In this document: positions 37,946-46,053 of the stretch, piece by piece
Layout: the number at the start of each line of letters is the position of its first letter
How positions within the stretch are numbered: the stretch's first letter is position 1
NCBI GenBank assembly: GCA_027365105.1
Contig: DAHXNZ010000004.1
Location: forward strand, 30,852-94,851
Direction of reading: 5' to 3'
Source of the DNA: Thermoplasmata archaeon
GTDB taxonomy: Archaea; Thermoplasmatota; Thermoplasmata; Lutacidiplasmatales; UBA184
DNA length: 64,000 bases
Notes under the pieces: generated by a model
Seen by the model: only the letters and a program-made list of their open reading frames with translations
What the model was told of the DNA's origin: nothing
Databases searched by the model: none
Position numbers and translations under genes: made by a program

Positions 37946-39139
37946 ATGCCGATCGAGTTCACGTTCACCCCCGACCAGGAGGCGTTCCGCCAGGCGGCCC
38001 GAACGTTCTTGGAGAAGGAGGTGGCGCCGGTCGTCGCCGAGATGGACGAGCGCGAAGAGTTCCCGACCGAGTCGGTCGCGCGGCTCCGGGCGGAGGGCTA
38101 CTTCGGGATCCCCATCCCCGAGGCGTACGGAGGGCTCGGCCTCGGAAAGGTCGGCTACTGCATCTTTCTGGAGGAGCTCGGCAAGATCGACGCCTCCCAC
38201 GGCACGATCGTCGGAGCCCACACCTCCCTCGGGACCACGCCGCTGCTCTACTACGGCACCGAGGAGCAGAAGCGCCGCTGGCTCGTCCCGGCCGCCCGGG
38301 GCGAGCGGCTGCTCGCCTACAGCCTCACCGAGCCGGGATCGGGAAGCGACTCGGGCTCGGTCCACACGACGGCCACCCCGAAGGGGGATCGCTGGATCCT
38401 CGAAGGCAACAAGATCTACGTCTCCAACGGTCGGGAGGCCGACACGATCATCGTCATGGCTGCGAACGATCCGGCCCGCGGCCCCAACGGCGGCGTGACG
38501 GCGTTCGTCGTCGATACCGACAGCACCGGGTTCAAGGTGGGCCGGTGCGAGAAGAAGATGGGCCTGCACGGAACCTCGACCGCCGAGCTGATTCTCGACC
38601 GTGTCGAGGTCGGCCCCGAGGCCGTGCTGGGCGGGGTCGGCACGGGCTTCCTGGTGGCGATGACCGCGCTCGATGTCGGCCGGGTCTCGCTCGGTGCGGC
38701 TTCGCTCGGAGGGATGGAGGCCGCCTGCCGCCAGGCGCTCGAGTTCGCCCAGAGTCGCCGCCAGTTCGGCCAACCGATCAGCGACTACGAGGCGATCCAG
38801 TTCAAGCTCGCCGACATGGCGATGAAGATCCAGGCGCTCCGCTACCTGGTCTACCACGCCGCCCAGCACCAGGACGACCTCGGCACCGACCCCCGGGCCT
38901 GGCCGCGCGGTGCCCGGGCCGAGAAGACCCGGGAGGCGTCGATCGTCAAGTGCCTCGGGTCGGAGTGGTCCGGCGAGGTCATCGACGCGGCGCTGCAGAT
39001 CCACGGGGGTCTCGGCTACATCCGGGGGACCCCGATCGAGCGCGCCTACCGGGATCAGCGGATCACCGAGATCTTCGAAGGGACCAACGAGATCCAGCGG
39101 CTGGTCATCGCCCGGGACCTCCTGAGCCGGGGGCTCTGA
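37946..39139 (+). CDS. Acyl-CoA dehydrogenase
   Basis: The open frame extends upstream, but the protein begins at the ATG at 37946 (MPIEFTFTPDQEAF). The 397-residue enzyme has YSLTEPGSGSDSGSVHTTA, GNKIYVSNG, MGLHGTSTAELILDRVEV, QSRRQFGQPISDYEAIQFKLADMA and GGLGYIRGTPIERAYRDQRITEIFEGTNEIQRLV. An acidic insert, HQDDLGTDPRAWPRGARAE, sits before the last helices. It is distinct in sequence from the dehydrogenase at 29 kb, so the two likely differ in chain length or branched-acyl preference. It overlaps the convergent CoA ligase by 35 bases. Confidence 0.95.
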   Translation: MPIEFTFTPDQEAFRQAARTFLEKEVAPVVAEMDEREEFPTESVARLRAEGYFGIPIPEAYGGLGLGKVGYCIFLEELGKIDASHGTIVGAHTSLGTTPLLYYGTEEQKRRWLVPAARGERLLAYSLTEPGSGSDSGSVHTTATPKGDRWILEGNKIYVSNGREADTIIVMAANDPARGPNGGVTAFVVDTDSTGFKVGRCEKKMGLHGTSTAELILDRVEVGPEAVLGGVGTGFLVAMTALDVGRVSLGAASLGGMEAACRQALEFAQSRRQFGQPISDYEAIQFKLADMAMKIQALRYLVYHAAQHQDDLGTDPRAWPRGARAEKTREASIVKCLGSEWSGEVIDAALQIHGGLGYIRGTPIERAYRDQRITEIFEGTNEIQRLVIARDLLSRGL

Positions 39140-40868
39140 GCGGCCCCGCCCCCGGTCCGCCGGACGCCGCGCGCAGGAGCTCCTCCCGGAGCGTCCGGCG
39201 GAGCACCTTCTGGATGCCGGTCCGGGGCAGCTGCTCCCGGAACTCGATGCGTCGCGGCGCCTTGAAGTGCGCGATCCGGCCGCGGACGTACTCGATGAGC
39301 TCCTCGGGGCCGATGGTCGCTCCCGGGCGACGGACGACGACCGCCACGACCATCTCGCCATGGGCGGCCTCCGGGAGGCCGACCACGGCCGCCTCGGCGA
39401 CCGCCGGATGGGCCGTCAGCACCTCCTCGACCTCCCGGGGATAGACCTTGAGGCCGCCGACGTTGATCATGTCCTTGAGCCGGTCGACGATGTAGGTGAA
39501 CCCGTCCGCATCGACCTGGGCCGCATCGCCGGTCCTTAGCCAGCCGTCGACGAGCACCTGGGCGGTCTCCTCCGGGCGCCGATAGTACCCCGCCATCACC
39601 TGGGGGCCCCGGACCCAGAGCTCGCCCACCGCGCCGGGCGCCGTGAGGGTCTGCCCGGTCGCCGGGTCGACGATCTTCTGGTCGGTGCCCGGCAGCGGGA
39701 GACCGACCGAACCGCTCCGGTGTTCCCCGTCGATCGGGTTCGCGTGGGTCACCGGCGACGCCTCGGTCAGCCCATACCCCTCGACCACCGCCGCGCCGGT
39801 GAGCTCTTCGAACCGGTGGGCGGTCGCCGCGAGCAGCGGCGCGGAGCCCGAGATGCAGACCGAGATCGAGTGCAGGTCGTGCCGGCCCACCTCGGGGTTG
39901 AGGTTGATCGCCTGGTAGAGTGAGGGCACGCCGGGAAGCTGGGTCGGGCGGTACCGGTCCACCAGCCTCAACAGCTCGGGGACGTCCGGCCGGGTCTGCA
40001 GGACCACGGTCCCCCCGTCGAACAGCCCGTTCAGGAGCGCGACGGTGAGGCCGTAGATGTGGAAGAGCGGGATCGTGGCGAGCACGATCTCCCGTCCGGA
40101 GACCGCCCGGGTATTCCAAGCGGCCACCTGGGCCACGTTGGCCCGCAGAGCGCGGTGGGTCAGCATTGCGGCCTTGGGCTCGCCCGTCGTCCCGCCGGTA
40201 TACTGGAGGACCGCGACCTCGCGGGCGGGATCTCCGGTCCGGGGCGGCAGGGTTCCGGTCGCCGAAGCGACCTCGTGCCATCGCACAAACGCGGCCCCCG
40301 TCGGGGTCCCGGTCGAGTAGCCCCGACGCCGCAGGACCGCGTTCACGAAGGGGCGGATCCAGATCGGGTAGAACGCGCGGGTTTTCGCCCAGATGACCCG
40401 AATGGACGGGCGGGTCGCGAGCAGGGGGTTCAGGTTGGATACCAGCGCCTCGATCGTCACGACCGCCCGGGGGTCGGCGTCGTCGAGGAGGCGCGCCAGG
40501 TCGTCCCCGAGGTAGAGGGGGCTCACCTGGACGACCGTCGCCCCGGCGCGCAGCGTCCCGAAGAAGGCGATCGGGTAGGCCGGGCCGTTGGGGAGGTAGA
40601 GCGCGACCCGGTCGCGGGGCCGGACCCCGAGCCGGGTCAGCCCGACGGCCCACCGCTCGACCGCCTGCCAGAGCTCCCGGTAGCTCCAGCGGGCCCCGTA
40701 GTGGATGAGCGCGGTCCGCGCGGGCCATCGCTCCGCCGACCGGTGGAGCGCGTCGGTCAGGAATTCGTTCGGGACCTCCAGCCGGGGCGCGACGTTCGGG
40801 GGGTACGACCGGAGCCAGGGCCGGGGGAAGTCCGGGTCGCTCTCGGGAGGGGTCGGTCCGCGGTCCAC
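39105..40868 (-). CDS. Long-chain fatty acid/acyl-CoA ligase (AMP-forming)
   Basis: I chose the GTG at 40868, two bases after the stop of the preceding DUF35 gene. The 587-residue adenylate-forming enzyme has the P-loop LQYTGGTTGEPKAAMLTHRAL, VVEGYGLTEASPVTHAN, WLRTGDAAQVDADGFTYIVDRLKDMINVGGLKVYPREVEEVL and the C-terminal catalytic Lys in PRTGIQKVLRR. It activates a carboxylic acid to its CoA thioester. It is the last gene of a thiolase-DUF35-ligase operon, fitting fatty-acid degradation. The acyl chain preferred is unknown. Confidence 0.94.
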   Translation of the reverse strand: MDRGPTPPESDPDFPRPWLRSYPPNVAPRLEVPNEFLTDALHRSAERWPARTALIHYGARWSYRELWQAVERWAVGLTRLGVRPRDRVALYLPNGPAYPIAFFGTLRAGATVVQVSPLYLGDDLARLLDDADPRAVVTIEALVSNLNPLLATRPSIRVIWAKTRAFYPIWIRPFVNAVLRRRGYSTGTPTGAAFVRWHEVASATGTLPPRTGDPAREVAVLQYTGGTTGEPKAAMLTHRALRANVAQVAAWNTRAVSGREIVLATIPLFHIYGLTVALLNGLFDGGTVVLQTRPDVPELLRLVDRYRPTQLPGVPSLYQAINLNPEVGRHDLHSISVCISGSAPLLAATAHRFEELTGAAVVEGYGLTEASPVTHANPIDGEHRSGSVGLPLPGTDQKIVDPATGQTLTAPGAVGELWVRGPQVMAGYYRRPEETAQVLVDGWLRTGDAAQVDADGFTYIVDRLKDMINVGGLKVYPREVEEVLTAHPAVAEAAVVGLPEAAHGEMVVAVVVRRPGATIGPEELIEYVRGRIAHFKAPRRIEFREQLPRTGIQKVLRRTLREELLRAASGGPGAGPLRAPGSGGPGR

Positions 40869-40870
40869 GG

Positions 40871-41248
40871 TCAGTCCTGGACGAACTGGACGCCCGGTTT
40901 GTAGCCGGGATGAAAGTGGACGGCCGCGCCGAGCGGAAGGTCGGCCGGATCGGCGACGCCCGCGACCCAGCCGGTGATCCGGCCCCCTTCGGCGAGTTCC
41001 ACGACCACGTAGGCATACGGGGCCTCGTTGAGGAACTCGTCGCTCGGGACGTGCTGGACCGAGCAGGCGACGATCGTTCCGCGGCCCGAGAGGTCGACGT
41101 CGGTGAGGTCCCGGCTCCCGCAGCGCGGGCACGCCAGCACCCAGGTCGCGGTGCGGAACCCGCAGCCGCAGGCGAACCCGCGCAGCCGGCCGAGGTCGGT
41201 GTATCCCTTCAGGTAGTCGGCGATGGAGTGACCCTCGGGCGCGGTCAT
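40871..41248 (-). CDS. Zn-ribbon OB-fold protein, DUF35 (thiolase partner)
   Basis: A 125-residue protein from the ATG at 41248, ten bases after the thiolase stop; a longer start inside the thiolase is possible. The zinc ribbon GFACGCGFRTATWVLACPRCGSRDL has two cysteine pairs. An OB fold follows, with GTIVACSVQHVPSDEFLNEAPYAYVVVELAEGGRITGWVAGV. In archaea DUF35 proteins bind thiolase, for example bridging it to HMG-CoA synthase so that acetoacetyl-CoA is channelled. No HMG-CoA synthase is present here, so the pair may act in degradation instead. Confidence 0.9.
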   Translation of the reverse strand: MTAPEGHSIADYLKGYTDLGRLRGFACGCGFRTATWVLACPRCGSRDLTDVDLSGRGTIVACSVQHVPSDEFLNEAPYAYVVVELAEGGRITGWVAGVADPADLPLGAAVHFHPGYKPGVQFVQD

Positions 41249-41258
41249 GGCGGTTGGC

Positions 41259-42413
41259 TTACCCCCGCCGGAAGATGTGGACCGAGCAGGAGCCTCCGGT
41301 TGCGCCGACATTGTGGGTCAGGGCGGTCTCGCTCCGGGGGACCGCGCGGGCACCGGCGGTCCCGTTCATCTGCTCGAACACCTCGACGACCTGGGCGACC
41401 CCCGTCGCGCTCACCGGGTGGCCTTTCGCCTTGAGGCCGCCGGACGGGTTGACCGGGAGCCGTCCCTTCCGGGCCGTCTCCCCCTCCCGCGTCGCGGCAC
41501 CGGCGGCGCCGCGGGGGTAGAATCCGAGATCCTCGAGGGCCAGGAGCTCCGCCAGGGTGAAGCAGTCGTGGACCTCCAGAAAGTCGATCTCCTTCGGGGT
41601 GAGCCCCGCCGCACGGAAGGCGAGCTCCCCGGCCCGCCGGCTGGCCGGCAGCCCCAGGAGATCGGTCCGATCGTGCATGTCGACGATCGATCCGGTCCGG
41701 ACCGAGGCCGCGACGACGAGGGGCGTGGTGGGCGGGCGTCGGAGGAACTCCTTCGCCGCCACGACGACCGCGGAGGCCCCGTCGGAAAACGGGCAGCAGT
41801 CGTAGAGCCGGAACGGGGAGGCGACGATCGGGGAGTTGAGGTAGGTCTCGAGCGAGATCTCCTTCTGGAAGTGGGCGTGGGGATTGAGGGCCGCGTTGGC
41901 GTGGTTCTTGATGGCCACGGCCGCGAGCGTCTCGTCCGGCAGCGGAAAGACGCGTCGGTAGGCGCTGGCCAGGGTCGCATACAGGCCCGGGAAGGTCGCC
42001 CCATTGCGGGCTTCGAACGGGAAGTCCGCCCCGGTCGCGAAGTAGCCGGTCGCGGTGACCGTGTCGAGGTGGGAGAGCTTCTCGGCGCCCACGACCAGGA
42101 CCGCGTCCGCAAAACCGCCGGCGACGTGGACGAACGCCTCGTGCAACCCCGCGCTCGAGGAGCTGCAGGCCGACTCGATCGTGCACGACGGGACCTCCGG
42201 GATCCCCAGGGCGGTATTCAGGAGCGGTCCGAGATGGCCCTGATGCTCGGCCATCCCGAAGGCGTTGGAAACGAACGTATGATCGATGTCCTGGGGGGCC
42301 AGGCCGGCCCGGTCGATGGCCGCCAGGGCGACCCGGGCGGCCGCCTCCCGGGCCGATTCGGCCATCCGTCCGAACCGGTTCGTGGCGGCGCCCACAATCC
42401 AGGTCTCGCGCAT
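41259..42413 (-). CDS. Thiolase (acetyl-CoA acyltransferase family)
   Basis: A 384-residue archaeal thiolase. The nucleophilic cysteine lies in ESACSSSSAGLHEAF (about residue 83), and the catalytic histidine in NPSGGLKAKGHPVSATGVAQVVE. The second-cysteine loop ALTHNVGATGGSCSVHIFRRG closes the protein. It cleaves or condenses 3-ketoacyl-CoA. It heads the thiolase-DUF35-ligase operon, with a TTAGATTAAG element about 30 bases upstream. Related archaeal proteins are SCP-x-like and may not be acetoacetyl-CoA specific. Confidence 0.92.
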   Translation of the reverse strand: MRETWIVGAATNRFGRMAESAREAAARVALAAIDRAGLAPQDIDHTFVSNAFGMAEHQGHLGPLLNTALGIPEVPSCTIESACSSSSAGLHEAFVHVAGGFADAVLVVGAEKLSHLDTVTATGYFATGADFPFEARNGATFPGLYATLASAYRRVFPLPDETLAAVAIKNHANAALNPHAHFQKEISLETYLNSPIVASPFRLYDCCPFSDGASAVVVAAKEFLRRPPTTPLVVAASVRTGSIVDMHDRTDLLGLPASRRAGELAFRAAGLTPKEIDFLEVHDCFTLAELLALEDLGFYPRGAAGAATREGETARKGRLPVNPSGGLKAKGHPVSATGVAQVVEVFEQMNGTAGARAVPRSETALTHNVGATGGSCSVHIFRRG

Positions 42414-42451
42414 CGGACCCCTCAGTACCGATACCCCTTCGTGGGCTTAAT

Positions 42452-42784
42452 CTAATCCCCCGGGGGCGTTGTCGGCGCCCGGGCGAGGCCGAGGAGCCCG
42501 GCCAGCCGATCGAACGCCTCCGCGGCCCGCTCGGGGTCCCGCGTCTTGACGAGGAACCGACCCCCCTGGCTGATGGTCACCTCCGGGGGGAGCTGCACGA
42601 TCAGCATCACCCGGGCATCGATGACGGAAAGCCCGGCCCCCTCGAGTCGCTGGCGCACGCCCCGGAGATCCAGCGAAGCCCGGCGCTCCGGAACCGCTTC
42701 GTAGCCCCCGCCATTGGAACAGAGCCGGAGCGTCCGGTAGCGCACGGCGACCGGTGCTCCGGGCCGGGGGTCGGCGCGGGTCAC
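42452..42784 (-). CDS. Conserved-looking hypothetical protein coupled to the ThiI-like gene
   Basis: I chose the GTG at 42784, which overlaps the stop of the ThiI-like gene. The 110-residue protein contains YRTLRLCSNGGGYEAVPERRASLDLRGVRQRLEGAGLSVIDARVMLIVQLPPEVTISQGGRFLVKTRDPERAAEAFDRL. This alternates strands and helices in a pattern like a small alpha/beta (beta-alpha-beta-beta-alpha) domain. No catalytic motif is seen and I do not recognise the family. Tight coupling suggests it works with the sulfur-transfer or ATPase partner, perhaps in RNA binding, which would replace the missing THUMP domain. That role is inference. Confidence 0.65.
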   Translation of the reverse strand: MTRADPRPGAPVAVRYRTLRLCSNGGGYEAVPERRASLDLRGVRQRLEGAGLSVIDARVMLIVQLPPEVTISQGGRFLVKTRDPERAAEAFDRLAGLLGLARAPTTPPGD

Positions 42785-43407
42785 ATCACGATGGCCCGGC
42801 GGACGCAGTCCTCGAGGATCGCATCGGCATCGACCCGGGCCTCCTCTTCGAGGATCGAGAGGAGGCGGGACCGGGTCGCCGGCCGGTCGGGGACGGCCTG
42901 ACAGCAGACCCCCGGCCGGGTCGAGATCGCGTAGGTACCGATCTCCTTCGCGACCGCCTCGATCTCCTGTTTGTCGAGGCCGACCAGGGGCCGGACGATC
43001 GGGAGCTCGACCGCCTGCGTCGCGCTTCGCATGTTGCTGAGCGTCTGGCTCGCCACCTGGCCCAAGGCCTCGCCGGTAATGAGGAACGTCGCGTTCTCCC
43101 GTACGGCGATCCGTTCGGCCGACCGCCACATGAACCGGCGGCAGAGGATGCAGCCCACATGGCGGTCGGTGGACCGCATCAGGGTCACTTGGGTCGAGCC
43201 ATGAGGGACCACATAGAGCGGGATCGGTTGCCGGAACCTCTCCCGCAGGATCGTCAGATGGTCGAGGACCTTCTCGAGGGGGGAGTCGTCGGTGAAGGGG
43301 CGGTTGTCCATGTGGACCGCCACCGCCTCGTGCCCCTGCCGCAGGAGGTAGTAGAGGGCGACCGGTGAGTCGATCCCCCCGCTCATCAGCATGACGCCCC
43401 GGCCCAT
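42781..43407 (-). CDS. ThiI-like PP-loop sulfurtransferase domain protein
   Basis: A very long frame is open upstream, but the ATG at 43407 has CTAATTAC about 25 bases upstream and begins directly at the PP-loop: MLMSGGIDSPVALYYLL. The 208-residue protein includes GCILCRRFMWRSAERIAVRENATFLITGEALGQVASQTLSNM, the ThiI adenylation-domain core with its cysteine pair, then ELPIVRPLVGLDKQEIEAVAKEIGTY and the VCCQAVPDRPATR loop. ThiI inserts sulfur to make 4-thiouridine-8 in tRNA. The usual N-terminal ferredoxin-like and THUMP domains are absent. Confidence 0.87.
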   Translation of the reverse strand: MGRGVMLMSGGIDSPVALYYLLRQGHEAVAVHMDNRPFTDDSPLEKVLDHLTILRERFRQPIPLYVVPHGSTQVTLMRSTDRHVGCILCRRFMWRSAERIAVRENATFLITGEALGQVASQTLSNMRSATQAVELPIVRPLVGLDKQEIEAVAKEIGTYAISTRPGVCCQAVPDRPATRSRLLSILEEEARVDADAILEDCVRRAIVM

Positions 43408-43758
43408 ACGCCCGGACAGCCGGGGCCGAGTAATTAGCAGTATCGTCCACGACCGGGACCCGATCTGGGGCGGCCGGCCCGACCCGACGCCGGGTGCGGC
43501 GCCCCCAAACTCCCCCGGACACGGGGGGGCGGGGCCGGGATCCATCGGACTGACCCGGACGCGGTGCCCGCCCCTCGAGGCCCGGCCCCGGCAGGGGAGA
43601 GACATCGGAAGGGTCCGCGCGCCTCCCTCCGGGCCGATCGGCCCGCCCGGGCCCCTGCGGGTCGCGGCCGGAGGGCCGCGGTCGCCCCGCACGGAGGCCG
43701 GCCCCGCCGGATGCCGAGGACTCCCGGCGGTTAAATAGCCCCCTCGGGTGGCCGCAGC
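43408..43758. other. Divergent promoter region
   Basis: The two ends carry the promoter elements of the flanking genes: CTAATTAC on the minus strand at about 43429-43437 and GTTAAATAG at about 43729-43738 on the plus strand. The middle 290 bases are GC-rich with no supportable feature. Confidence 0.5.
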
Positions 43759-44580
43759 GTGGCCGCCTCTCCCGGGTTCCAGTTGGCCGCGCGCGAGGCC
43801 GGAACCGGCCCCGCCGTGCTCCTCCTCCATGGAGCCTTCATGGACCAGACCTTGTGGGATCCGGTCCTCCCCGGCCTCGCCGCGAGGTTCCATGCGATCG
43901 CCCCCGACCTGCGCGGTCATGGCGCCTCGGCCGCTCCCCCGGGGTCGACGTTCAGCTTCTCCGAGTTCGAAGGGGATCTCGTCGAGCTCCTCGACCGTGG
44001 CCACCATGCCCGGGTCCATGTGGTCGGGTTCAGCGCGGGAGCCTTCCTCGCCCTGGCCCTGGCCCTCCATCGACCCGACCGGGTCCGCAGTTTGGCCCTC
44101 GTGTCGGGAGCCGCCCATGCCGGCCCACAGATGCGCAATGTGACGGAGGAGTGGCGGCGGGTCCGCGAAGAGCAGGGCCTCGATGCGTTCGTGCTCCGGC
44201 TCGTCAAGGACGTCTACTTCGCCGACTATACCGACGAGCACCTGGAGGTCGTCGATCTGGTCCGGACCCGCCTGGCATCGGTCCCCTTCCACGGGCCCCA
44301 GCGTTGGATGCAGACCGCCCTGGGGTTCGACGGCCGCGGGCAGATCGGGGCGATCCGCCGGCCCACCTGGATCGCTCATGGCATGAACGACGTCGTGATG
44401 GATGCCTCCCAGGCGCGGTACCTCCGGCAGTCGATCCCGGGCTCCGAGCTCCGGCTCTTCCCCCGCACCGGGCACATGGTGCCGGTCGAGCGGACCTTGC
44501 CGTTCACGGACGGACTTCTCGACTTCCTGACCCGCGTCGAGGCCGGCCCTCCCGGGGCGCCCATCGACGCTGTTAAGTGA
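43759..44580 (+). CDS. Alpha/beta hydrolase
   Basis: A 273-residue alpha/beta hydrolase with a GTG start and a strong TATA (GTTAAATAG) 25 bases upstream. The oxyanion strand GPAVLLLHGAFMDQTLWDPVL is followed by APDLRGHGAS, the nucleophile elbow HVVGFSAGAF (Ser), RPTWIAHGMNDVVMDASQARYLRQSIPG holding the acid, and the catalytic His in PRTGHMVPVERTLPF. An esterase or lactonase role is likely, but the substrate is unknown. A coiled-coil mini-protein and a Nudix hydrolase follow in the same direction. Confidence 0.88.
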   Translation: MAASPGFQLAAREAGTGPAVLLLHGAFMDQTLWDPVLPGLAARFHAIAPDLRGHGASAAPPGSTFSFSEFEGDLVELLDRGHHARVHVVGFSAGAFLALALALHRPDRVRSLALVSGAAHAGPQMRNVTEEWRRVREEQGLDAFVLRLVKDVYFADYTDEHLEVVDLVRTRLASVPFHGPQRWMQTALGFDGRGQIGAIRRPTWIAHGMNDVVMDASQARYLRQSIPGSELRLFPRTGHMVPVERTLPFTDGLLDFLTRVEAGPPGAPIDAVK

Positions 44581-44589
44581 GCCCACGAC

Positions 44590-44784
44590 ATGGATTCGGG
44601 GATGATCCAGTCGCCTCCCGATCCGACGGCCGAACTCGAGCGCAGAGTCCGCGCCCTCGAGGGCGCAGTGCGGTCGCTCCAGGCGAGGGTGGTGGCGATG
44701 GAGACCCAACTCGGCGTACGGCGAGACCGCCCGGACGACCAGGCGACCGTCGTCCAAAAGGTCAGCTACGACTGGCAGAAATGA
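44590..44784 (+). CDS. Small coiled-coil protein (64 residues)
   Basis: This short gene begins nine bases after the hydrolase stop and overlaps the ATG of the Nudix gene (ATGA), so it is held in an operon. The protein is a single predicted coiled coil, TAELERRVRALEGAVRSLQARVVAMETQL at about residues 12-41, with a short polar tail. Such proteins often trimerise or dimerise. No function is known. Confidence 0.65.
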   Translation: MDSGMIQSPPDPTAELERRVRALEGAVRSLQARVVAMETQLGVRRDRPDDQATVVQKVSYDWQK

Positions 44785-45422
44785 TTCCGGCGGAGCCGGC
44801 GGCGACGGCCGGGTCGTCCCTGGAACCGTGGCTCGCCCGGTGGAGCCTGTTGCCGCCCCCGCGCGATCGCGCGGGCGCGGCCGTGCTGATCGTCCTGCGG
44901 GAGGCCCCGGACGGTCCTGAGGTGCTCCTGATCGAGCGGGCCATTCGGCCCGGTGGATCGGGTTCCGGCCAGGTCGGCTTCCCGGGCGGCCACGTCGAGC
45001 CGGAGGACGCCACCCTCCGGACTACCGCCCTCCGGGAGTGCGAGGAGGAGGTGGGACTTTCGGCGGCCCACTTCCAGGAGATGCCCCGGTACGTGGGCAC
45101 CCGCTACGCCAGTGCCTTCGGTCTCCAGGTGGCGATCTTCGCGGCGCCGCTGGCCCCCTACGCACCGGCCCCGCTCCCTCGGGATCTCCGGGAGGTCGCT
45201 GCGACCTTCTGGCTTCCCCGGTCGGCGCTCTCGATCACCCGGATGGAGCCGCGGGCCACCCTCTTCGGCCGGTACCCGATGCCCTCGGCTGTCCACGAGG
45301 GGCACGTGGTCTGGGGGTTCACCCGTCGGGTGCTCCGGGAATTTTTCGGCCTCCCCCGCGAGCCCCTCTACGATCCCCGTCAGCCCCCCGAGCACGGGAT
45401 CGACACCGAACGGCACCGCTGA
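44781..45422 (+). CDS. Nudix hydrolase, CoA pyrophosphatase-like
   Basis: The ATG at 44781 overlaps the previous stop. The 213-residue protein has the Nudix helix GGHVEPEDATLRTTALRECEEEVGL, with two extra residues before the RE-x2-EE core. That spacing is characteristic of NudL/YeaB CoA diphosphatases. The upstream strand AVLIVLREAPDGPEVLLIERAIRPGGSGSGQVGFPGGHV also matches that subgroup. It would cleave CoA or acyl-CoA to phosphopantetheine and ADP, perhaps in CoA turnover alongside the fatty-acid genes. Other nucleotide-linked substrates are possible. Confidence 0.86.
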   Translation: MIPAEPAATAGSSLEPWLARWSLLPPPRDRAGAAVLIVLREAPDGPEVLLIERAIRPGGSGSGQVGFPGGHVEPEDATLRTTALRECEEEVGLSAAHFQEMPRYVGTRYASAFGLQVAIFAAPLAPYAPAPLPRDLREVAATFWLPRSALSITRMEPRATLFGRYPMPSAVHEGHVVWGFTRRVLREFFGLPREPLYDPRQPPEHGIDTERHR

Positions 45423-45453
45423 CCCACGAGAACGGGTCGGGCGGGCCGACCAT

Positions 45454-45481
45454 AGGCATTTAAATATGGGTTTAAATACCC
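45454..45481 (+). promoter_or_regulatory. Tandem TATA boxes upstream of the TBP gene
   Basis: CATTTAAATATGG (45454-45466) and GGTTTAAATACC (45468-45479) lie back to back. The second is 22-28 bases before the ATG at 45498, matching a leaderless start; the first would give a transcript about 13 bases longer. Two boxes for the gene of the TATA-binding protein suggest dosage control, with TBP binding competitively at its own promoter. Confidence 0.65.
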
Positions 45482-45497
45482 AGGTAGGGGACTGAGG

Positions 45498-46046
45498 ATG
45501 GTGAAGATCCGCATCGAAAACGTGGTGGCGTCGACTTCGCTGGGCGACGAGCTCGACCTCCAGTCGATTGCGCTCAATCTGGACGGGGCCGAATACGAAC
45601 CGGAACAGTTCCCCGGGCTGATCTACCGGCTCAAGGTTCCCCGGACGGCCATCCTGCTCTTCCGGTCCGGCAAGGTCGTCTGCACGGGCGCGAAGAGCAT
45701 GAAGGAGGTCGAGGATTCGATCCACACGGTCGCCCAGCAGATTAAGAAGGGCGGCCAGAAGATCAACCTCCACCCCAAGATCGAGGTCCAGAACATCGTG
45801 GCGAGTTCCGACCTCGAGAGCGAGATCAACCTGAATGCCATCGCGGTCACCTTGGGCCTCGACCGGGTCGAGTACGAGCCCGAGCAGTTCCCGGGCCTGG
45901 TCTGCCGGATCCCCGACCCCCGGGTCGTCGTCCTCCTGTTCGGCAGCGGCAAGCTGGTCTGTACGGGGGCGCGCAAACCGTCGGACGTCGAGCTCGCCGT
46001 CAAGAAGATCACGAAGGAGCTCCAGGGCGCCGGCCTGCTCCGCTAG
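45498..46046 (+). CDS. tbp: TATA-box-binding protein
   Basis: A 182-residue protein made of two imperfect repeats, residues about 1-90 and 91-182. Each repeat has IxNVVAST/IQNIVASS, YEPEQFPGLIYRL/YEPEQFPGLVCRI and SGKVVCTGAK/SGKLVCTGARK blocks. This is the saddle-shaped archaeal TBP. It is the general transcription factor that recruits TFB and RNA polymerase. The C-terminal acidic tail of some archaeal TBPs is missing. The promoter has tandem TATA boxes. Confidence 0.98.
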   Translation: MVKIRIENVVASTSLGDELDLQSIALNLDGAEYEPEQFPGLIYRLKVPRTAILLFRSGKVVCTGAKSMKEVEDSIHTVAQQIKKGGQKINLHPKIEVQNIVASSDLESEINLNAIAVTLGLDRVEYEPEQFPGLVCRIPDPRVVVLLFGSGKLVCTGARKPSDVELAVKKITKELQGAGLLR

Positions 46047-46053
46047 GGGGTCC

